In this document: piece by piece, positions 43,378 through 52,161 of the stretch
How the letters are laid out: every line of letters starts with the position of its first letter
Position numbering within the stretch: position 1 is the first letter of the stretch
Assembly (NCBI GenBank): GCA_040797825.1
Contig: JBFNEZ010000001.1
Location: 29,166 to 93,165, forward strand
From: Geosporobacter sp040797825
GTDB lineage: Bacteria; Bacillota; Clostridia; Peptostreptococcales; Thermotaleaceae
DNA: 64,000 bases
Reading direction: 5' to 3'
Translations under genes and position numbers: made by a program
Notes under the pieces: generated by a model
The model's database searches: none
What the model saw: the letters and a program-made list of their open reading frames with translations, nothing else
What the model was told of the DNA's origin: nothing

Positions 43378-44163
43378 TTATAATTCTAAATATGAATCAG
43401 CGTACAAAATATTCCCTTTGATGACATCACAAGTTTTAATGGTGTTCATCAGTTCCACATCACATGGATTGATGATAGCAGAAGACAATCCGCACTGCAT
43501 GGCCATAGCAGCAAAGACACCATCCATAATTGGTCTAATATGCTTTGGCGCACCATTAGAAATATTACTTAATCCACCAGTTGTTTTTAATCCCATCTCT
43601 GTAATCATTTTAATGGCCTCTAGTACTTCATTTTGTTTTTCTTGCATTCCTTTTACAACCAAGAACAATGGATCAAAAAGAATATCCGTTGGATCCATTC
43701 CTGACTCCATAGCCTTCTCTAACATCTCTGTACAATAAGCCATACGCTCCTCATTATCTCTTGGAATTCCCTCTTTTGCACAAAGTCCGATGATTTTTGC
43801 GTCATATTGACCAGCTAATTCAAATAGGTCAATTCTTGGGCCTGCATCGGCTGAGTTGATGATGGCCTTTCCTTTTGAATTGTTATAAGCCTTTAGACCT
43901 GCTTCAATTGCTTTTCTGTTAACAGTGTCTAAAGCCAAAGGAATATTGTCAAAGTTGGATTGAATTAATTGAACAGCCCATGTCATTAATTCTTCTCCAT
44001 CTTTCTCAGCAGGTCCGATGTTTACATCCACATAGTCAGCTCCTGCCTCAATTTGCTCCTTTGCTCTTTTTAGAATTGGCTCAGGATCTCTTTCGGCTAA
44101 TGCCTTACGGATAATCGGTGAGATACAGTGAATTCTTTCACCTATTACAAGAAATTTTTCCAT
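43378..44163 (-). CDS. acsE: Methyltetrahydrofolate:corrinoid/iron-sulfur protein methyltransferase
   Basis: 261 aa TIM-barrel of the pterin-binding family. It begins with FLVIGERIHCISP and carries DVNIGPAEKDG (about residue 48) and NSADAGPRID near 101. It moves the methyl group of methyl-THF to cobalt of AcsC/AcsD. It follows acsC across a hairpin-bearing spacer and precedes acsB. Confidence 0.96.
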   Translation of the reverse strand: MEKFLVIGERIHCISPIIRKALAERDPEPILKRAKEQIEAGADYVDVNIGPAEKDGEELMTWAVQLIQSNFDNIPLALDTVNRKAIEAGLKAYNNSKGKAIINSADAGPRIDLFELAGQYDAKIIGLCAKEGIPRDNEERMAYCTEMLEKAMESGMDPTDILFDPLFLVVKGMQEKQNEVLEAIKMITEMGLKTTGGLSNISNGAPKHIRPIMDGVFAAMAMQCGLSSAIINPCDVELMNTIKTCDVIKGNILYADSYLEL

Positions 44164-44188
44164 TATTTTACCCCCTTATTTATATTTC

Positions 44189-44228
44189 AAAATCATAAGG
44201 AAAACCCCTTCGTTTTCCTTATGATTTT
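44189..44228 (-). terminator. Long intergenic hairpin between acsC and acsE
   Basis: Perfect 17-bp arms at 44189-44205 and 44212-44228 (AAAATCATAAGGAAAAC type) with a 6-base loop. Both sides are A/T-rich, so it could terminate partially on the minus strand or protect transcript ends after processing. Confidence 0.7.
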
Positions 44229-44254
44229 TTAATCTATCTAATCCTATTTCTTCA

Positions 44255-45601
44255 CTATTTTAATTCCTTTAAGAACTTTGGCAAATGCATCGCCTCATCT
44301 GGACCTACGATAATCTCCCATCCTGGCAGATTGTCTTCAATATCGCCCTTCAGGACAGCTACTTTACCAGGAAGAACCAACTTTCTATTCTTCGTCATGT
44401 TCTCTGCGCCACTTTCCTTCATAAAGCTAGAAATACTGCTTCCACCAAATTTACCAGCTGCCCAAGCAGTTAGAACAGAGTATCCTCCTGCATCAGGAAT
44501 AGCTAACCAGCAAGGCACTTTTGATCTTTCTACTTCACCAGCAACAATGAAATAGGTTAATGCAAAGTCAACAGTCACAAGTACTGGAGAATTTTCATCT
44601 GCTCCATTGATTGAGTAAAGCTTTGGTTCAACTCTCATTGGTCTTTGTGGATCCGTAAATACGTTCTGTCTTAAAGCATACAATGGAAGTGCTCTTGCAT
44701 AATCTATATCTTCTAACACTACTATTGAACCGTATTTTAAGGTAAACATAGAAGCCAGTGCAACTTCTAGATATTTATCCCCCTTAGCTAACTCGTTTAC
44801 AAACACCACTGATGGATATCCGAATTTTCTATCCTGTTCTTTTAAAGCAATCTTTCGGATCTGTAAAACATCTTGTGTTGCATCTTTCACAGATGCAGCC
44901 GCTGTAGATAATGCTAACTCTTTATAATCTAAGCCTTGTACTTTTTCTACAAGATCATAAAGCTCTTCAAGGTTTCCACCCTTTAAGCCTAGCACAAGCT
45001 TATCGGCTTTAACCAAGTTAACCATTGCTTCATAGTTATCCTTTGTAGCACCATATACAATTGGATTTTCATCCTTTACAAGAGCCAACGCGTCTTGCAA
45101 CACGGCAGGATCTTCACAGACAAGCATGTAAGCAGCCTTAACGCCGCTATCCTTTACAGCTTTTACCATCCCTATGTAACTATCCTTATTTCCGGTGTAT
45201 TGAAGAGCCACAATCTCTGCCTTCATCTCTTCACCGATTCTTACATAGTTTACTTTTTTAATATTTTCAAGCTTTGCAGAAATTTCTTCTGTTGTCATGC
45301 TGTCCTTGAAGCTTACTGCAAATCTATTTCTATTTACAAAGGTTTTTTCATGTCGGAACAATACAGTTTCTCCACCAAGAGTATACTCAGTATCTCCCTT
45401 ACCAATTTTAACAGCTTTCATAAGTGGTGCAGTAGCTTCTGACAATTTGTCTAGTGCTTCGGCACTCATATGAGGACATTTGCTGATTTCCACCCCACCT
45501 GCAGCTACTTTCATAGAAAATGCTAAACAAGTTGGAAATCCACAATCCTTACAGTTTGATTTTGGTGTTAACTTAAATATATCTAATCCTGTTAAAGCCA
45601 T
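44255..45601 (-). CDS. acsC: Corrinoid/iron-sulfur protein large subunit (gamma)
   Basis: 448 aa from the chosen ATG. Cys 17/20/25/42 form the N-terminal [4Fe-4S] site (NCKDCGFPTC, then KCPHMS). The C-terminal TIM-barrel and cobalamin domain bind the corrinoid with AcsD. Start: the ORF can extend to 45655, but the AGGGGGAAAG site at about 45606-45615 precedes MALTGLDIFKL, the conserved start. It is followed by the hairpin-rich spacer before acsE. Confidence 0.95.
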   Translation of the reverse strand: MALTGLDIFKLTPKSNCKDCGFPTCLAFSMKVAAGGVEISKCPHMSAEALDKLSEATAPLMKAVKIGKGDTEYTLGGETVLFRHEKTFVNRNRFAVSFKDSMTTEEISAKLENIKKVNYVRIGEEMKAEIVALQYTGNKDSYIGMVKAVKDSGVKAAYMLVCEDPAVLQDALALVKDENPIVYGATKDNYEAMVNLVKADKLVLGLKGGNLEELYDLVEKVQGLDYKELALSTAAASVKDATQDVLQIRKIALKEQDRKFGYPSVVFVNELAKGDKYLEVALASMFTLKYGSIVVLEDIDYARALPLYALRQNVFTDPQRPMRVEPKLYSINGADENSPVLVTVDFALTYFIVAGEVERSKVPCWLAIPDAGGYSVLTAWAAGKFGGSSISSFMKESGAENMTKNRKLVLPGKVAVLKGDIEDNLPGWEIIVGPDEAMHLPKFLKELK

Positions 45602-45675
45602 TTTTCTTTCCCCCTTAGTCAATTCAATTTGATTCGCTCCATGCCTTTTTATCATTTAGGCTTTCTCGAAATTAT

Positions 45676-46620
45676 CTATGCCAATGCTCCAATTAAAGTT
45701 TTTAAGGTTTCCAATGATTTTGGATGACGTACAATGATTGCATCTGAACCTACTGTAAGGATACTTGTTGCAGTCGATACCTCCATAGCTATTCCTCGCT
45801 CTTCCTTATCGCCCCACTCTGGTGCATCCTCTTGCTCTGCACTGGATTCTTTTACACCCCAGGTTTCAAAGGAAACAGGTGTAATTACTGGCATCTGAAG
45901 AGTTTTATCATTTTGTCCCAAGGCTGCCAAACGAATTCTATCCATTGTAGAAACAACGTACTCAAATCCGTAACCTACAGCTGCACATCCAACATTCATC
46001 ACAACATCTTCATTTTTTACACCCAGCTGTCCTAAAAGTACGTTCAACTGTTTTGCTAAGTTGATATCAACAGAGGATTCAGCTCCTACTTTATGTTGAT
46101 AGGCTAACCCTGCTGCTGCACCTACTGCTTTGTAGTTGTCTTCTGTGGCTGATAAAAATAAGCAGTTATAGCCATCTACCGCTGCTGCAATTTTTTCAAA
46201 CAGTTTTGCATCCTTTTCATGGTTGTTTGTTCCAGCAACCACCAACGGCAATGTGATGGCCTGAGCAACTGCCTTTGCAGTCTCGGCACATTCCTCAACA
46301 GATTTATTCATTCCATTTGGATCTGCTCCTACAAATCTAAGACAGATAAAATCTGGAGTTAGTTTTTCTTCTACGAATTTTGCCCACGCTACAGGATCCT
46401 TTGCTACATCCTTGTAGAGCTCTTGTAGGCCTCCAACCCACTCTTCCGGATAAACATCCATAATCTCTACGCCAATCTTAGCTGTATTTGCAGTCATTCC
46501 TTCTGCTTCAAAGAAGGTAATTGCATTTTGTCCTCCCAGCTTCATGGCTTTGTCGCCAGTTCCTACGACTACTTCGCCAATTTTTCCTTTATAGCCTTGT
46601 ACAGACATCTTCAATGACAC
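45676..46620 (-). CDS. acsD: Corrinoid/iron-sulfur protein small subunit (delta)
   Basis: 314 aa starting with GTG, 8 bases after GAGGGGG. It contains the IGEVVVGTG start, a CLRFVGADPNG segment and the VGCAAVGYGFEYVVSTMDRIRLAALGQ block typical of CFeSP delta subunits. With AcsC it carries the corrinoid that accepts methyl from AcsE and gives it to AcsB. Confidence 0.95.
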   Translation of the reverse strand: MSLKMSVQGYKGKIGEVVVGTGDKAMKLGGQNAITFFEAEGMTANTAKIGVEIMDVYPEEWVGGLQELYKDVAKDPVAWAKFVEEKLTPDFICLRFVGADPNGMNKSVEECAETAKAVAQAITLPLVVAGTNNHEKDAKLFEKIAAAVDGYNCLFLSATEDNYKAVGAAAGLAYQHKVGAESSVDINLAKQLNVLLGQLGVKNEDVVMNVGCAAVGYGFEYVVSTMDRIRLAALGQNDKTLQMPVITPVSFETWGVKESSAEQEDAPEWGDKEERGIAMEVSTATSILTVGSDAIIVRHPKSLETLKTLIGALA

Positions 46621-46641
46621 TAAAATCGCCCCCTCAAATAA

Positions 46642-47415
46642 TTACTTTGAAAAATTAAGTTTTGAAAAGATTTCTGTTACTGCATTTTTAGATAGGGTAT
46701 CTTCAGGCATCTTAACCGTAGGGATTCCTTTTGAATCATATTCAAAAACCTTGGAATCCATAGGCACGACCCCTAATAAATTCAGTCCCTGTCGTTCAAT
46801 CTCCAGACGGGTTTCTTCTTCTAAAACTCCATCCGGCGCTCTATTGACAATCAAATGAATGTTAGATACCTGGAGATCCAATTCCTTTACCAAGTCCTTT
46901 ATCCTGCCCACGGCCTGTATACCACGGCGTGAGCAGTCACTGACTAATAATAGGGTATCAATATGCTTTGTGGTCTTTCTGCTTAGATGCTCCATTCCTG
47001 CTTCATTATCTATGATCAGATACTTGTAGCTGTCAGAAAGAGAGTCAATTTGTTCTCGGAGGATACCATTGACATAACAATAGCAGCCTTGCCCCTCTGA
47101 TCTTCCCATAACGATTAAATCATAGCCCTTGCCTTCTATCATTGCTGTATTTAATCGATATTTCAAATATTGGGCCTTTGTCATTCCTCCTGGAAAGCTG
47201 TTTCCTGCTAATTCCCTTTTATTGACCTCTTCTCTGATTTCTCCAATGGTAGCATCCACTTCCTCCCCCAGAACTTCATTGAGATTGGAATTTGCATCGG
47301 CATCTACCGCAAGAATTGGTTTCTCTCCCTTTCTTACTAAAAAATCTATCAAAAGGCCTGTCAATGTAGTTTTTCCTGTACCACCTTTTCCAGCTACAGC
47401 AATTGTATAACCCAT
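46642..47415 (-). CDS. CooC/AcsF-type nickel-insertion ATPase (second copy)
   Basis: 257 aa. MinD-like ATPase with P-loop AVAGKGGTGKTTLTG at residues 6-20, then a switch region AVDADANSNL. CooC proteins load Ni into CODH or ACS in an ATP-dependent way. It lies just before acsD. Start: the frame extends to 47478, but AGGAGGTAGTATT precedes the ATG at 47415 (MGYTIAVAGKGG), so that start is chosen. This copy sits near acsD/acsC/acsB, so ACS maturation is possible (inference). Confidence 0.9.
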   Translation of the reverse strand: MGYTIAVAGKGGTGKTTLTGLLIDFLVRKGEKPILAVDADANSNLNEVLGEEVDATIGEIREEVNKRELAGNSFPGGMTKAQYLKYRLNTAMIEGKGYDLIVMGRSEGQGCYCYVNGILREQIDSLSDSYKYLIIDNEAGMEHLSRKTTKHIDTLLLVSDCSRRGIQAVGRIKDLVKELDLQVSNIHLIVNRAPDGVLEEETRLEIERQGLNLLGVVPMDSKVFEYDSKGIPTVKMPEDTLSKNAVTEIFSKLNFSK

Positions 47416-47506
47416 AATACTACCTCCTAAGTCTGTAATATACAAAAGCCCCCGGACTGCAAGCATATGTTTTTCCAATAAAGACAGGCCCTAACAGACC
47501 TAATCC

Positions 47507-48880
47507 TTATACAGAGTGCACACAAGCCTTATGAACATCATGCAGTGCTTCCATTAAGGCTTCTGACAATGTTGGGTGTGGATGAATGACATCGCCCACT
47601 TCCTCAGCTGTTAATCCTAGATGAACTGCTAAAGTTAATTCAGCCAATAGATCCGTTGCATGAGGTCCAACAATAGATGCTCCAATGATTTTGTCTTCAT
47701 TGTCAACGATAATTTTGGTAAAGCCTTGGAATTTTCCTATGGCTTGTGCTTTTCCTAGACCTCTAAAGTCGAATCTTCCTACATGATAGGAGATGCCCTT
47801 TTCTATTGCCTGTTTTTCTGTCATCCCCACAGCGGCTACCTCTGGATCCGTATAGACGCAACGAGGTACTGCCTTGTAGCTTATGGTCTTGTTTTTTCCC
47901 ATAGCATTTTCTACGGCAATCAATCCCTCTTTAGAAGCTACATGGGCTAAAAATGGACTATCAACAATATCCCCTATGGCATAGATTCCTGATACTGTTG
48001 TCTCCATCTTATCATTTACCACTATTTTTCCATTCTTTATTTCAATTCCAAGTGCTTCAATGCCTAGATTTTCCAAATAGGGTTTTCGGCCGACAGAAAC
48101 CAGCATTTTCTCTGCCTCTACGGTCTTACCATTCTCTAGGTATGCCTTTACTCCGTCCCCTTCTATTTCACACTTAACAATTTTTTCCCCATGGATCATT
48201 TTTATTTTATCTCTCTTGAAGGAACGGGCCAATTGCTTCGCTACTTCTTCATCCTCAAAGGGTAATAACTGCTCTGCCATCTCTACAATAGTGATTTTGG
48301 TTCCTAATTTACTGAAAAATTGACCAAATTCACATCCTATGACACCCCCGCCAACAATAATCATTGATTGTGGGAGTTCTTGGAGAAACAAAGTTTCGTC
48401 ACTAGTAATAACCTTTTCTCTATCATAGGGAAACATACCTGGTACAATAGGTACTGAACCAGTAGCCAATATGATTTTATCTGCTTCGAGGATTTCAGTT
48501 TGCCCATCGGATAATGCAACTTCCACTTTATCCTTTGCAACTAGCTTTCCAAAGCCTCTCATTAGCTTTACTTTTTTGCTTTCAAAAATAAACTCAATTC
48601 CCTTTACCAACTGCTCAACAATTTTATTCTTGCGGGCCATGATAGCAGGAAAATCTGCTTTTACATCTCCCGTTACTGCAATACCGAACTCCTTTGCTTC
48701 CTTAACAGCTTCTAATATCTCCGAGGAGGCCAGTAGTGTCTTTGTAGGTATGCAGCCTACATTTAAACAGGTACCCCCGACCTTTTCCTTTTCAACAATC
48801 GTTACGTCAGCCCCCATCATGGCCGCTTTAATCGCCGCAACATATCCCCCTGGACCGCCACCGATCACTACAATCTTCAT
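47507..48880 (-). CDS. lpdA: Dihydrolipoamide dehydrogenase
   Basis: 457 aa. FAD motif GGGPGGYVAA at the start, redox disulfide GGTCLNVGCIPTK near 36-48, NAD motif GGGVIGCEFG near 175-184, and the C-terminal HPHPTLSEA with the catalytic His near 437. It reoxidises lipoyl groups with NAD+. In acetogen clusters it is thought to work with GcvH, present here, although the P and T proteins are not in the window. Confidence 0.95.
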   Translation of the reverse strand: MKIVVIGGGPGGYVAAIKAAMMGADVTIVEKEKVGGTCLNVGCIPTKTLLASSEILEAVKEAKEFGIAVTGDVKADFPAIMARKNKIVEQLVKGIEFIFESKKVKLMRGFGKLVAKDKVEVALSDGQTEILEADKIILATGSVPIVPGMFPYDREKVITSDETLFLQELPQSMIIVGGGVIGCEFGQFFSKLGTKITIVEMAEQLLPFEDEEVAKQLARSFKRDKIKMIHGEKIVKCEIEGDGVKAYLENGKTVEAEKMLVSVGRKPYLENLGIEALGIEIKNGKIVVNDKMETTVSGIYAIGDIVDSPFLAHVASKEGLIAVENAMGKNKTISYKAVPRCVYTDPEVAAVGMTEKQAIEKGISYHVGRFDFRGLGKAQAIGKFQGFTKIIVDNEDKIIGASIVGPHATDLLAELTLAVHLGLTAEEVGDVIHPHPTLSEALMEALHDVHKACVHSV

Positions 48881-48901
48881 GCTGCTTCACCTCTACTTCA
48901 C

Positions 48902-49777
48902 TTATAATCCTGCCGCATCTAAAATGGCAGGTACATTTTCCTCTGCTCCAATAGCCATGATATGAACGCCATCACATAGATTTTCTTCTTTCAATTGTTG
49001 AATGAATTCTCCAGCAATCTGAATGCCTTCCTTCACCTTATCTTCTGCTCCCTTGATTCTTGCTATAACATCCTCTGGAACATGGATACCCGGTACATTG
49101 TTGTTCATAAATCTTGCCATACCCACAGATTTCAATGGAATAATTCCTGCTAATATTTTTGCATCCATACCCTTTGTCTTTTCTTTGAACTCTCTCATGG
49201 TTTCCAAATCATATACGGCTTGGGTTTGGAAGAATTTTGCACCAGCTTTAATTTTCTTTTCCAGCTTAAATATCTGTATTTCTAATGGATCGAATCTAGG
49301 TGTAACAGAAGCACCAAGGTAGAACTCTGGTGTTCCTTTTAATTCATTGCCCACCATGTCCTTTCCTTCCATCAAAATACTTGCTGCTTGTAGAATCCCA
49401 ATACAGTCTAAATCATAAACTGGTTTTGCCTGGGGATGATCTCCTACAATGGTATGATCTCCTGTAAGAGAAAGAACGTTTTTAATGCCAAACACACTAG
49501 CAGATAAAAGCTCCCCTTGAATAGCAATTCGGTTTCTGTCTCTTCCTGTCATTTGAAGAACAGGCTCAAGTCCTTCATCCTTTAATAATTTACAGGTAAC
49601 CAAGGAAGTTGCTCTCATTACTGCAGATTGAAAGTCTGTTACATTCACACCATGCACTCTGCCCTTTATAGCTCTAGCACATTCCATTAAATGAGCGAAA
49701 TCAGTGCCCTTTGGAGGTGCCATTTCAGCAGTTACAGCAAAACCACCTCTATCTAATGTTTCCTTTAATAAGCTCAT
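48902..49777 (-). CDS. metF: Methylenetetrahydrofolate reductase
   Basis: 291 aa TIM-barrel flavoprotein. Motifs: TAEMAPPKGTDF at the start, VTDFQSAVMR, FFQTQAVYD and GIIPLKSVGMARFMNNN. It reduces methylene-THF to methyl-THF, the last step of the methyl branch. It lies beside metV; in acetogens MetF acts with MetV in a complex. Confidence 0.95.
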   Translation of the reverse strand: MSLLKETLDRGGFAVTAEMAPPKGTDFAHLMECARAIKGRVHGVNVTDFQSAVMRATSLVTCKLLKDEGLEPVLQMTGRDRNRIAIQGELLSASVFGIKNVLSLTGDHTIVGDHPQAKPVYDLDCIGILQAASILMEGKDMVGNELKGTPEFYLGASVTPRFDPLEIQIFKLEKKIKAGAKFFQTQAVYDLETMREFKEKTKGMDAKILAGIIPLKSVGMARFMNNNVPGIHVPEDVIARIKGAEDKVKEGIQIAGEFIQQLKEENLCDGVHIMAIGAEENVPAILDAAGL

Positions 49778-49799
49778 ACGTATCCCCCTTTCCAGCCCC

Positions 49800-50471
49800 C
49801 TAGGCTTCTACAGTTTCCTTACTGGCTTCTCTAAGATTAATTTTTCGTGGATTATTTGATTTTTGGAAGTTTTTCGGATCTCTAACTTCCATCAGCTTCT
49901 CTAATTGTCCCAGTTCCTTCATTCTTTCATAGATTTGAATCCACGCACAGTCATTCTCTTTATTTACTTCGCACTTTTTGTCCTTTGCCCCGCCACAGGG
50001 TCCGTTCACAAGACCCTTGGCACATCGTGTGATTGGACAAATGGATCCTGTCCATCCAAGCTCACACTCGCCACAGGCTCTACAGCTTTCTTCAAATTGG
50101 CCTACCCGTTCAATTTCCCCGATAAACATTGTATCCACCCCAGGATAGGTCGGAATTTTTACAGCTTTGGCCACAGTCTGCGTACCATCACCACAAGCTA
50201 CAGAAAGAATGGCGTCGGCATCCTTTAACTCTTCTTTCATTTTCTTCAGATCTTTTGTTGTTTTTAAGAGGTTACAGGCAGGATCCAATACTTTATATCC
50301 CGTTACTTCCTTGCCTTCTTCCTCTAACCATGCCTTCAGTTCAAGAATTTCCTCTTCTCCACCCACTTTACAGGTAGTTGCACATAAAGAACATCCTGTG
50401 ATGACCACTTTGCGGCAGTCTTTTAGAAAACTCAATACTTCTTCTTGTGATTTCTTTTGAGAAATAATCAT
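49800..50471 (-). CDS. metV: Methylenetetrahydrofolate reductase zinc/Fe-S partner
   Basis: 223 aa. Cys-rich subunit with CSLCATTCKVGG near 27-38, SCRACGECELG near 129-139 and CPITRCAKGLVNGPCGG near 145-161, the pattern of MetV. It binds zinc and Fe-S and pairs with MetF in acetogens. It is the start of the metV-metF-lpdA segment, about 100 bases after folD. Confidence 0.93.
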   Translation of the reverse strand: MIISQKKSQEEVLSFLKDCRKVVITGCSLCATTCKVGGEEEILELKAWLEEEGKEVTGYKVLDPACNLLKTTKDLKKMKEELKDADAILSVACGDGTQTVAKAVKIPTYPGVDTMFIGEIERVGQFEESCRACGECELGWTGSICPITRCAKGLVNGPCGGAKDKKCEVNKENDCAWIQIYERMKELGQLEKLMEVRDPKNFQKSNNPRKINLREASKETVEA

Positions 50472-50573
50472 ACTTCCACGCCTCCTTATCCTTTAAGAAT
50501 ATTGTATACATATAATAAATGCTATTTAAACTCTGCTTACGATATATTTGAAAAATAATCCTGTCTCAATATT

Positions 50574-51428
50574 TTAAAGATTATTTTGTAATTTGCATGC
50601 CTTTACTACATTTTTCGCCAAAATTGATGTTGTTACAGAACCTACGCCACCAGGTACAGGTGTAATCATGGCTACTTTATCTACTACATTATCAAAATCT
50701 ACATCACCACACATATTTCCATCCTTATCCACATTAATGCCCACATCTACCACTATAGTACCCTCAGCAATCCAGCTTTCTTTCACCAATCTTGGTACAC
50801 CACAACCAACTACAACCACATCTGCTTGACGGGCCATAGCCGCTGTATCCTTTGTGAATATATGACAAATTGTAACAGTTGCATTTTCATTTAATAACAG
50901 AATTGCAGCAGGTTTACCAACTACCATAGATGCCCCAATAACAGTTACATTTTTCCCTTGCAGCTCTACGCCATAATGCTTTAGGATTTCCATTACTGCC
51001 GTTGGTGTACAAGGAGCCAATCCAGTTTTGTCGCCTTCCATTAGTTTTCCTTCATTTACTGGACTTAAGCAGTCGATATCTTTCTCTGGCGCTATGACCT
51101 TCTTCAATTCCATCTCACTCAAGTGACTTGGTAATGGTCTAAATACCAAAATACCATGTACGTTTTTATCTTCATTTAATTTTTTTACACCAGCGATAAA
51201 TGCATCTTGTGTAACCTCTACAGGAAACTCATGAACATCAACTTCTACGCCTACTTTCTTGCAACGTCCTAAAGCACCCTTTTCATAAGCCAAGTCGTCT
51301 CCTCTGGCACCTACTCTTACAATTGCCAGCTTTGGCTGGATCCCTTTTGCTTTTAAAGCATCAATTTCAACTACCAATTCTTCCGATATCTTGTCCGCTA
51401 CCGCTTTCCCCTTAATGATTTCACCCAT
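50574..51428 (-). CDS. folD: Bifunctional methylene-THF dehydrogenase/cyclohydrolase
   Basis: 284 aa, full length. Conserved YEKGALGRCKKVGV, HGILVFRPLPSHL, VNEGKLM and VTPVPGGVGSVTTSIL-like segments (MITPVPGGVGSVT). It oxidises or reduces methylene-THF/methenyl-THF and hydrolyses methenyl-THF. A separate cyclohydrolase, fchA, is next to it, so FolD may serve mainly as dehydrogenase. Confidence 0.95.
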   Translation of the reverse strand: MGEIIKGKAVADKISEELVVEIDALKAKGIQPKLAIVRVGARGDDLAYEKGALGRCKKVGVEVDVHEFPVEVTQDAFIAGVKKLNEDKNVHGILVFRPLPSHLSEMELKKVIAPEKDIDCLSPVNEGKLMEGDKTGLAPCTPTAVMEILKHYGVELQGKNVTVIGASMVVGKPAAILLLNENATVTICHIFTKDTAAMARQADVVVVGCGVPRLVKESWIAEGTIVVDVGINVDKDGNMCGDVDFDNVVDKVAMITPVPGGVGSVTTSILAKNVVKACKLQNNL

Positions 51429-51487
51429 GCTAAAAACCCCCTTGTTAAAATAATAAATCAGAATAAAAGGCCCATTTTTTATCTGTA

Positions 51488-52129
51488 CTATACATACAAC
51501 ACTTTCTCTACTTTTTGATAGATTTCATCAGCCAGCTGTGTTCCCTCTTTCACCAGCTTTTCAGTTTCCATTTTTACCCGCTGAACGTATTCTTCATCTT
51601 TAATCATACCAATATTAATCATGACATTTAGCTGTCCGCTAATTAATGCAGAACGTAGACACTGCACACCTACACCTACGTCACTAATAGCCAGTTTCGA
51701 TCCCTTATCTACCAATTCTTCATGGAGTTTGATGGCTTCATAGCAGGTCTTAACAATTTTTACAGGTACTTCACAGGCCTGTTTCAATGCCGCTTCCAGT
51801 ACCTTTGCCTTTTCTGCTTTTTCTTCATCTGTATTGGAAGGCAAACCATAGGCCTTTGACAAGGGTAAGAATTGCTCCGCATCCTCGTCCACCATGGCCA
51901 AAAGTTCTTTTTGAACAGCTTCTGCCCTTTCTAGGATTTTCTTAACATCATCCTCTACATGCTGGTATTTCTTTTTACCGATGGTCAAATTGCATACCAT
52001 GCCAGCAAGGGCTGTTCCCAATCCTCCAACTAAGGCTGCTGCCCCGCCCCCACCGGGAACAGCAGCCTTTGAGGAGAGGAGGCTTGTAAATTCTGCACAA
52101 CTTTGTTCTACTAGCTTCAAGTTCCTCAC
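51488..52129 (-). CDS. fchA: Methenyltetrahydrofolate cyclohydrolase
   Basis: 213 aa helical protein of the FTCD_C/FchA family: FTSLLSSKAAVPGGGGAAALVGGLGTALAGMV at the start, with the Gly-rich loop, and VDEDAEQFLPLSKAYGLP near 75. It converts methenyl-THF and formyl-THF. It is preceded by fhs and followed by folD, the standard carbonyl-to-methyl order. Confidence 0.94.
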   Translation of the reverse strand: MRNLKLVEQSCAEFTSLLSSKAAVPGGGGAAALVGGLGTALAGMVCNLTIGKKKYQHVEDDVKKILERAEAVQKELLAMVDEDAEQFLPLSKAYGLPSNTDEEKAEKAKVLEAALKQACEVPVKIVKTCYEAIKLHEELVDKGSKLAISDVGVGVQCLRSALISGQLNVMINIGMIKDEEYVQRVKMETEKLVKEGTQLADEIYQKVEKVLYV

Positions 52130-52161
52130 TCCTAGTTATTTATTAGAACAATACGAATTTT

